From assembly GCF_037325665.1 (NCBI RefSeq), contig NC_090261.1:69564036-69628035 (forward strand): a DNA stretch of 64,000 bases, given 5' to 3'. Position 1 is the stretch's first letter. Every line of letters begins with the position of its first letter. The position numbers and the translations under genes are program-made. Below, one piece after another: positions 52,261 through 61,900 of the stretch. The DNA is from Littorina saxatilis (lineage: Eukaryota; Mollusca; Gastropoda; Littorinimorpha; Littorinidae). The notes beneath the pieces are model-generated. The model did no database searches and was not told the DNA's origin. It worked only from the letters and a program-made list of their open reading frames with translations.

Positions 52261-54228
52261 TTATGAACTATTTTCAAATCAACCCAGTTGAGAATATACA
52301 GATTTTGAGTGAATCTTTTTTTTCAACTGTCAATAATTTATCCAAGAATACCCACATCTGTACAGCTTTGTTTTACAAAGTGCATTATGTAAAAAGGGCT
52401 TATGAATATGTATAATGCGTAAACAACACGCCTGTTTCATAAACTTGAGGTCGGGAACTGGAGGCGAGGAAAAAGTTGATGAGGTTTGCATATTTTCGGT
52501 AAATAGACGAGTTGTCTCTGTCAAGCTGTTACAACAGGCGGAGTGCAAATGGATGCTTGAAATCATTAATAGCGAACAGTACGTGATTTATTTGACCAGT
52601 TAGCCTTCAAATTGAAATGTATGAAGTTATTTGTGCGTCATTTAATGTCAAGTTCAACTGAAGTGAACATTGATTTATAGTATTAATGTTATTTTTGAAG
52701 TCTTTTGCCCTCGTGGCAAAGAGGGTTTAATTCCGACCCTGGTTGCCGTGGTCATTCTTTTTACCGTGACATGTAGGTTCGAATCCCCGACCTCGCGAAC
52801 TTTTTTCCTCAAAATTTAACATCATGTTGGATGACAAGTGTTTAACAAGTCCGCAGATGAGAATTTGATTTGAAAAATCAGAAAATATGGCCAACTTGAT
52901 TGTCTGGTAGCGTTAAAAACTGACTGTGACTGCGAGTGCGACTGCATGCTCCAGATATGTACAGTACCACATGTGCTCAGTACGCACCTCCTGACCCACC
53001 CCCCTTCTCTAGCTCTGTTTACGTTGACATTACTGTTTCAGAACAAAGAACCATACGTCTTGTTAAAGGATATATACACACGAAAAATATGCACTGACTT
53101 GAAACAGGAGAGAAAAATGACCAGCTTGGCCTTCGACTCCACAACAACCATGCCGGACATTTGACTTCATATTGCTGTAGTACTACCACTACCAGTGAGG
53201 GCGTTATATAGTCAGTATACAGCCATGCGTACATGTCTGGGCTTAGGCAGTCTTGTTTCATCTAGATGACTTAAGTTAGACTTAGAGCTTGGAAGGAGTT
53301 CAAAGTCTTTACTGTAAAATTACAGTTTGCAGTACATTGCATCACTCTGTCACTTGTAGTGTGTACCCTTGGGGCTCAGTGTTTATGAGACAGGGTAGGT
53401 GTTTGTGTTATGTTCACAATAGCATGCAGAGCTGTTGGAATCATAAGCAGTTGAAAATGATGTTTGTGAGAAAAAGTGCATTTTTTTAAGCTAGAGTACA
53501 ATTTTTTTTTGGATTTATGTGGCATTAAATTTGGTTCTTCCGTGACAGCTCTCATGCAGGTGTTGTTGTTTTCCTTCTTGATCGTTCTCACTTATTCGTT
53601 ATTTTTATTCTTAGTTGTTCTCACTATCTTCATTTCGTTTTAACTTTTATAGTTAAAAGCTTTGCATACCAGTGTCCAACCAGCAAGGAGAACTATTGGT
53701 ATTAGTCTAGCGCGGTACACGTGATAATTAGTAAAAGTTACAGTTGTGATGATTAGTAAAAGTTACAGTTACCGCTTGACACAAACAAGCGTCAACATTT
53801 CCAATCTATCCGAAAACATTTGCTTCATTTAGGAAAAATTTGACAATGTAAAACCAGTAAAATGTTTGTGACCTTGATTTTTGGCATGGCTTTATATTGA
53901 CAAATAGGAATGTGATATCTACTTCTTGCAAATTAGCACACACGCACGCACAGAAGTCATGTATATCCACGTATTTCACCCAGCTGCATAATATTCTGTG
54001 CAATATGGTCAGCATAGCAGAATTGAAAAAATTCTCTTTCACATGGTTTCGTGTAAAGTTTTTCTTATATTTTTTATGTTATAACTTATAAGTAGGAATT
54101 TTTTGAATTGCGGTTTGATGTATTAGTTAATGAAAATACATGTACTTGCAATGCTTGTAAGCTGTATCAAATGAAAAAAAGAGAAAATGTATAATCTGCA
54201 CACAAAAATTTGTCTTTATTTCTTTCAG
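52261..54228. other. BRF1 upstream/5'UTR intron
   Basis: No coding exon seen. A tRNA box-B-like GGTTCGAATCCCCGACC lies at about 52773 without a convincing box A. A non-coding BRF1 first exon is expected near the left end. Confidence 0.4.
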
Positions 54229-54511
54229 GTGGATGGATAAGACAAGGGCAAGGATTCACTTAAACTTGGAGAAAGTCAACTCAAAGTGAATGACCAGTGA
54301 GAACAGCGACCAGTGAAGACGCTCACCATGCCGGATAATGTGTGCAAGCACTGTGGGTGCAATGAGATCGACGAGGATCCAGCGCGAGGAGACAAGGTGT
54401 GCACCAACTGTGGCTCTGTCTTGGAGGAGCAGCTCATTGTCTCGGAAATCCAGTTTCAAGAGAATGCCGCCGGAGGGGCGTCTGTCATGGGGCAGTTTGT
54501 GTCCCTTGAAG
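54229..54511 (+). CDS. BRF1: BRF1 exon with 5'UTR and start codon
   Basis: The acceptor TTTATTTCTTTCAG precedes 54229, so at least one upstream UTR exon exists. The ATG at 54328 is followed by the zinc ribbon. A minus-strand-like overlapping ATG is absent; the donor is GTACGT after phase 1. Confidence 0.9.
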
Positions 54512-57500
54512 GTACGTTGGCATGATTCAAATTGGTAAAAAAAAATATATATTTGTTTGTCAGTATGTGTGTGTGTTACAACTTACATATACCAAACATG
54601 AGCATTGATGACTGTGTACCAGATAGACCATTTCGTTGTCCTGGTGGAATTTTGGTGTAACTCATTTTACTAGACAGCTTTTCAGCAGAAGGACAAAACT
54701 GATTATTTGTATTATGAAATAGTGTTTATATTTGTACCTGGTATGGATAGAAAGATAAAAGGAAGTTAAATCATGTATTTTCCATTGTATTTTAGAGACT
54801 ATTTTTCTTTGAGAATGATGTACTTAGTCTAAAGCACAAAAGCATAAAAATAACCTTGAATCGAGTTACACCAACATTCCAGGACGATGACGATATGGTG
54901 TGCTTCAGGGGAGCGAACCAGGAAGGATAGGGTCCCCTGTTCGAAACTACCCTTGACTTGAATTTGTCTTCAGAATAGATTTCAAGCTGTTGTTTCTAAT
55001 TCTAAAAGCTCTTTCTATGAATGTAACAGGTTCAAACAGGGTTTCTCCTTCAAACAGATTTTTCGTGTGTTTTTGTTTGTTGAGGAAGGTTTATGTGTCT
55101 TTTAGATAGGCTGTAGTTTCTCTTTTTATACTTTGCCTTTGATGGGGTAGTATGTCCTGGACCATGCATTCCTCATGTGCGCGTAGAGTGTACTGATTGA
55201 AGTGTGAAAATATTTTCTATACATGTGTACTGTGTTAATGATTCTAACATTTTTCTTTGTTTTACCCAGGTGCCAAGTCATACACTCTAGGTGGAACCTT
55301 CACTCATGGCATTGGACGAGACTCACGCACAGTGACGCTCCAAAATGGTAATGTTTGTACTTTGTGTCTTCCTTATAATAATATAATAAATGAGCATTTA
55401 TATAGCGCAACATCATAACTTTACAATTACTGTATGCTCTTTGCGCTTGACACATTTAAAATTAAAACACAGTTGTACAAACATTTACATCTACATTCAT
55501 AGTCAACAAAGGTTAATTAAAAGCATACACCATCAAACGTACATTACAAAAAATTCTTCCACTAACTAAGTAATAAAAACACGAATAAAATAGGTAGTGA
55601 AAACAAGGAAATACCAGCTGAATACCCTTAATCAAACAGAACATGTTATCAACAATACTGAAAACAGCCCCAGATGTTTATACATTATCACATTATCACT
55701 AAAACAACAAATACACTACATGTAGCCTACTGCTGGTCTGAGAAAACAAAATCAGGGGTTGTATTTCTTGAAGAAGTGTGTTTTTAGTGCTCGTTTGAAT
55801 GCTTGGGGTGACTGAGAGTGGCGGATGTGAAAGGAGAGAGAATTCCATTGTGTGGGTGCGCAGAAAGTAAAAATGCGTTGTCCGTATGTTTTGGTTTTGG
55901 TGTGTGGAATGGTAAGGATGCGACAGTCAGAAGAGGCACGGAGTTGTCTTGCTGGAGAATAGACGGTGAGGAGTTCAGAGAAGTAAGCAGGAGACGAGCC
56001 AAAAAAGAAGTTAAAGCAGAGGGTGGACAGTTTGTAGTCAATGCGGGCTTGAATAGGTAACCAGTGCAGTGTGCGAAGAAGTGGTGTTGCGTGATCTCGT
56101 TTTCGTGCTTTGAGAATGAGGCGTGCTGCCGAGTTTTGGACTTTTTGTAGTTTATGCAGGGGGTACAGAGGACAGCCAGAGAGACGAGAGTTGCAGTAGT
56201 CAAGTTTAGAAAGAACAAAGGCACAGACAAGAGTGTTAGTTGTTTGAGAGGAGAGTGTGTGGCGAATGGTGCTGATCTTACAAAGCTCAAAATAAGCTGC
56301 TCAACAGACTAAAGATATATGTTTGTTAAGGGTCATGTCAGATGAAAGGGTGAATCCAAGGTTTCTAGCTGATGGTGAGAAAAGAATGTCGGTGTTGCCT
56401 ACTTGAACAGAAACAGGTTGGGGAGAGGGAAATGTAGTGTTCTTCTTTTTGCACAGTAAGACTTCAGTCTTATCATCATTGTTATCGACCATCCAAGATT
56501 TAACATCAGTGATGCGTGTCTGAATGGTCTGGATGGCGGAATGTGTCTCTGCAGGGGGACTGGGTTTATACAGCTGGGTGTCATCAGCAAAAGACTGATT
56601 TAAAACAGAATGGTTTTGAATCAGTGTGGAGAGGGGCTTAGTGTACATGATGAAAAGGATGGGACCGAGTACTGAACCTTGAGGAGCGCCGAAAGAAAAT
56701 GGGGCTGGAGCAGACATCTGGCCATCGACAAGCACAGCCTGAGTCCTGCCAATGAGATAGGACTCGAGCCATGCTAGCGGTGGACCGGAGATGCCGTACA
56801 GAGTCTGAAGTCTATGGAGAAGCGTGACATGGTCCATCGTGTCGAACGCTGCAGAAAGGTCAAGTAGGGTAAGCACTGACACATCACCACCATCCAGAGC
56901 AGACAGAATGTCACTGATTACTTTAAGTAGGGCTGTTTCAGTACAGTGAGAAGGGCGATAAGCAGACTGAGAATGCGAGATCAAATCGTGTGTGTTCAAA
57001 TATGACAACAGCTGCTTCAAAACTACCTTTTCAAAAACTTTGGACAAGAATGATAAATTAGATACAGGACGATAATTCTTCAAAATATTGACATCAAGAC
57101 TAGGTTTTTTGAGAAGTGGTTTGACAAGTGCAGTTTTGAACAATGATGGAAAAACACCAGATAACAGGCTATCATTGACAATTTGAGTGAGAGTTGGCAG
57201 CAACACATCAAGATTCTCAAAAAGCAGTGGTGTGGGTATGGCATCAAGTGGACAAGTTGTTGGTTTGGACTTCAGAATAATGGATCTAAGGTTTTTTCAC
57301 TGATTGGCTGAAATGATGGAAAAGAACAATCAGTGGGAACATCAACATGACTGGAGGAAGCAGAATGTGCATTCATCTGATCAAGTTCAGAACGAATATC
57401 AGAAACCTTCTTGATAAAATAATCACTGAATACATCTGGCAGCTGACTAGCGGGGAAAACAGTGGGAAGTGGGGATACCTTACTGCGGCCGGTCAACCGG

Positions 57501-58860
57501 CTGCAAATATTGAACAATTTTTTGCTTGAATCGCAAGCAATAATCTGGTTTTGGAGGAAGGTTGTCTTTGCTGCGTGTACTAACTTAGTTACAATGTCCT
57601 TTGCTCCTTGAAATATTTGTTTATGGACAGTAAGACCAGTCTTAAGATACGTGCGCTCAGCACGCCTACGGTCACATTTGGCATTACGCAGTTCGACACA
57701 GCTGCTACTGGTGTGTATGCCTTGCCGTGGCGTAGCAGCTTGCGTGCCCTGATGATCCAAAGAGCTATGCCGGCCGGAGCCTTCATAGTGCTCCTGGCAG
57801 GTGTAACCACGCCGGACAGGTCTGAGGTGAATGGGGCCAGACTAAGTATACACCCTGGCCCTCCAGGTTGGGGGTTGTGCGAAGGGCTAACAACTCATCC
57901 ATGGAAAAAAAAGTACTCGTTACAGAAACGTCAACAAGAGACCCAGGATCGGAGTGCCTGGCGAGCTCTTGTTGGCGGCCTATGCCCCGGACGGGGTCAA
58001 AGGCATATATATGATGATGAGATGAGTTCGACACAGATATCGGAGTACCACGGTGCGGACTTGGACGGACGGACACGGCGACGTGAAACAGGGGCATGAA
58101 CGTCAAGAGCAGCACGAAGTGTGGCATCAATTTGGTCAGCAGGGGGGAGGGGGGCAGCGCGTTCTGCAGCTCGTCCCTAAAAGCGTCTTTATCCATCGTA
58201 CGGCGGACAGACTTAGACACGGGTGGAGGAGGAGGACACTGGGTCAAAAATGATCTGAGGCTAAGGCAGGTGTAACAGACACAGATTGAACAATATGATC
58301 ATCAGGCCTATGCATAACCCAATCCTGTATGTGATTCTTCTTGTGCGTTGGATGACTGACTGACTGTGTGAATTGAAAAACATCTAAAATATCTAACATC
58401 TTGACAGTGGAAGGGTGGTTGCAGTCATCAAAATGAACATTGATATCACCAAGCAAAACAGGAGTTCCAGACAAAGTGTTACAATAGTCAACAAGGTCAT
58501 GAAATTCAGAGAAAAACATGGCATCAGTCAATTTGTTTTTTGAGTTTGGAGGAGGCCTATAGATGCAAAACATCTGAACTGGTTTCTGATGAAGGGCTAG
58601 TGTCACTTGTACACACTCAAAGGATGGATGTGTAAATGGCAGTACCGAATTAAACGACACATGACTAGAGAGAGAGTTTTTGAAGATCACTGCTATTCCA
58701 CCGCCGCGAGTGACACTGCGGGGAAACGATCGGAGGGAATAGTTTGCTGGTGTCAAGTCAACAATAACACTGTCGTCACCGTTCTCCTTGAGCCAAGTCT
58801 CGGTCAAAATCAAAATGTCTTGGTCATTGTCTTATGCCTTTTGTGCAGCTATCACCAAGG

Positions 58861-58916
<56 letters not shown>

Positions 58917-61900
58917 ATGCTCATGGTTGTGGAAATTAAGTACCAATCGCACCCCCACCCCCCAAAAAAAAGTCTAAGTCAAACAAAATCAGCACATTTT
59001 TTATGCATAATCCTAACGTTTTTCATTACTCTGAATTGATTTGTTATTAAAGAAATGTTCTTCTGAAGTAAGAGTTCAGAACAAAATGAAATGATTGAAA
59101 ATGTTCTGTGTGCAGCCAAGCGTAAAATTCAGGAAGTAGGTGGCCAACTTCGCCTGAACCCTCATTACCTGGATGTGGCCCACAACTTCTTCAAGATGGC
59201 GCTGGATAAAAACCTGACAAGAGGACGAAAGTCTCTTCACGTTGTTGCTACCTGCCTCTACATTGTCTGCAGAATGGAGGGAACATCTCATATCCTTTGA
59301 CACTGATTTGCTTTGTGTAGGAAATGTTTGTGTTGAGTTGTGATATTTTTTGTTCATTTCTCGTGTGGTTGTGTGTCTCTTAGCCCATTGGCTACCGTCC
59401 AATAACACCCACTAAAGAATAACCCACACGAAGATCCTGGAAATGCCAGCTAATATACAAATTACCATGCTACTTACTTTCATGTTTGCTTATCGTTTCT
59501 ACCCGCTTCCTGCAAGGTTTGACTTGAGCGTTTGCGTTTTCAGAAAACTTATTTTTGGTTACTTTGCTAAAATGTTTTAAAGTTTGAAATTGACAGAGTG
59601 ACTTCCCATGTCATGGGAGAGAAATGTTGAACTCATGGCCCTTCCTTGGCTAGTTCAGCTATTACACCCCTCGCAAATGGAGGGTGGGGGGGGGGGGGGG
59701 GGGGGTGGGGGGTGGTGTCAATAGGATTCATTGTCTTTGGTGAAGTCATATAAGCTGCTAAATGGTTCAATGGTAATAATGTGTAAAGAAACCAAGAGTA
59801 GCAACTGAAAGGTATATGAAACCTCAAGTACAACATTTAACAAATTTAACTTATTCTATTCTTTAACCATGCATTTTAAGCTTTGATAGACCTTGACTTA
59901 AGGTACATATGCTGCTGGACTTGAGCGACATTCTGCAAGTGAACGTGTACACGCTTGGCAGGACGTTTCTTCACATCTGTCAGGCGCTGTGTCTCAACAT
60001 ACCTGCAGTGGGTGAGTACCCCCCCCTCCCCCCCCCCCCTTACCCCCTTTACCTTATGTCTACCTTTCTCGTGATACAGTGGAAGCTCCCCTTTTAAGAC
60101 CTCAACAAATCTGGTCTTAAACTAAGTGAGAGAAGGGAGTCTTATGATACAGGTAAAATGACAGAGGCAGGTATGGAGAAAGAAAAAGTGGAAAAACAGG
60201 GTCTTAAATTTGGGGGGAAGTCTTAAATGGGGGGTGGGGTTCTTAAACACGCTATCTCTTCAAAAGAATGGACTGTTTGAAGACACCTTTCTCCCTGTGA
60301 AACTGTAAAAAAAATCACATACAGTGATACTTCAGATCTGCCTAGGCTTTCAAATTGGATGTGAGCTCCCTTTAACAGCCTCACTCAGGCATGGGAATTG
60401 TCCACGAAATCGCAGATTTTCGCGAAAAGGAAATTAAGTTTTGGTGAAAATAAAACATTGTCTAAGGCACAAAAAAAAGGTAAATTAAATTATATTGTAT
60501 ACTATTGTCTCTCCATCCATTATTTGCTTACACAAGAACTATCAAAATATTGGTCTGAAATGCTAAAATTCGTTTTTCTTCCAGGGGTCTTTGCCTCCCT
60601 GGTCCCCCCAACGGGGCTCTGCCCCTGTACCCCGCCAGGGCCTAGGCGGCCCCTGGACCGTGGCCTATTTTCTATTTTGGAATTCCCATGCCTGCTCAAT
60701 GCTTCACGAATGTGCAGTGGACAGTTTTTGAATTAGTTTTGCAGATTGAAAAAGTGTCAAATGTGAAATTCATTTAGCCAATATTCCCACTCTGGGTGGA
60801 AAGCAACCAGCCTGTAGGTTTGTTGTTGTGTGTGGAAAGCAACCAGCCTGTAGGTTTGTTGTTGTGTGTGGAAAGCAACCAGCCTGTAGGTTGGTTGTTG
60901 TGTGTGGAAAGCAACCAGCCTGTAGGTTGGTTGTTGTGTGTGGAAAGCAACCAGCCTGTAGGTTTGTTGTTGTGTGTGGAAAGCAACCAGCCTGTAGGTT
61001 TGTTGTTGTGTGTGGAAAGCAACCAGCCTGTAGGTTTGTTGTTGTGTGTGGAAAGCAACCAGCCTGTAGGTTTGTTGTGTGTGGAAAGCAACCAGGCTGT
61101 AGGTTTGTTGTGTGTGGAAAGCAACCAGGCTGTAGGTTTGTTGTGTGTGGAAAGCAACCAGCCTGTAGGTTTGTTGTTGTGTGTGGAAAGCAACCAGGCT
61201 GTAGGTTTGTTGTGTGTGGAAAGCAACCAGGCTGTAGGTTTGTTGTTGTGTGTGGAAAGCAACCAGCCTGTAGGTTTGTTGTTGTGTGTGGAAAGCAACC
61301 AGGCTGTAGGTTTGTTGTTGTGTGTGGAAAGCAACCAGCCTGTAGGTTTGTTGTTGTGTGTGGAAAGCAACCAGGCTGTAGGTTTGTTGTTGTGTGTGGA
61401 AAGCAACCAGGCTGTAGGTTGGTTGTTGTGTGTGGAAAGCAACCAGCCTGTAGGTTTGTTGTGTGTGGAAAGCAACCAGGCTGTAGGTTTTTTGTTGTGT
61501 GTGGAAAGCAACCAGCCTGTAGGTTTGTTGTTGTGTGTGGAAAGCAACCAGCCTGTAGGTTTGTTGTTGTGTGTGGAAAGCAACCAGCCTGTAGGTTTGT
61601 TGTTGTGTGTGGAAAGCAACCAGCCTGTAGGTTTTTTGTTGTGTGTGGAAAGCAACCAGCCTGTAGGTTTGTTGTGTGTGGAAAGCAACCAGCCTGTAGG
61701 TTTTTTGTTGTGTGTGGAAAGCAACCAGGCTGTAGGTTTGTTGTTGTGTGTGGAAAGCAACCAGCCTGTAGGTTTGTTGTTGTGTGTGGAAAGCAACCAG
61801 CCTGTAGGTTTGTTGTGTGTGGAAAGCAACCAGCCTGTAGGTTTTTTGTTGTGTGTGGAAAGCAACCAGCCTGTAGGTTTGTTGTTGTGTGTGGAAAGCA

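Larger units (their letters stand above)
55370..58862 (-). mobile_element. L2/CR1-like LINE, degraded, antisense in BRF1 intron 2
   Basis: In minus-strand order: endonuclease ([30 protein letters not shown]; 58860-58244), a linker region, reverse transcriptase ([54 protein letters not shown]; 57206-56301) and the C-terminal segment ([29 protein letters not shown]; 56105-55760). The 3' end is GCGCTATATAAATGCTCATT plus a TTATTATA-type tail at about 55370-55400. The reading frame is broken at several points and the 5' end is missing upstream of the endonuclease; a (GT)n abuts it. It is older than the L1-like copy. Confidence 0.88.

Noticed and set aside
52700-52800. Possible tRNA or SINE with GGTTCGAATCCCCGACC
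   Set aside because: Only a box B-like block; no convincing box A or cloverleaf.
53019-53261. Short ORFs upstream of BRF1
   Set aside because: No splice-phase partners or domains; probably 5'UTR intron.
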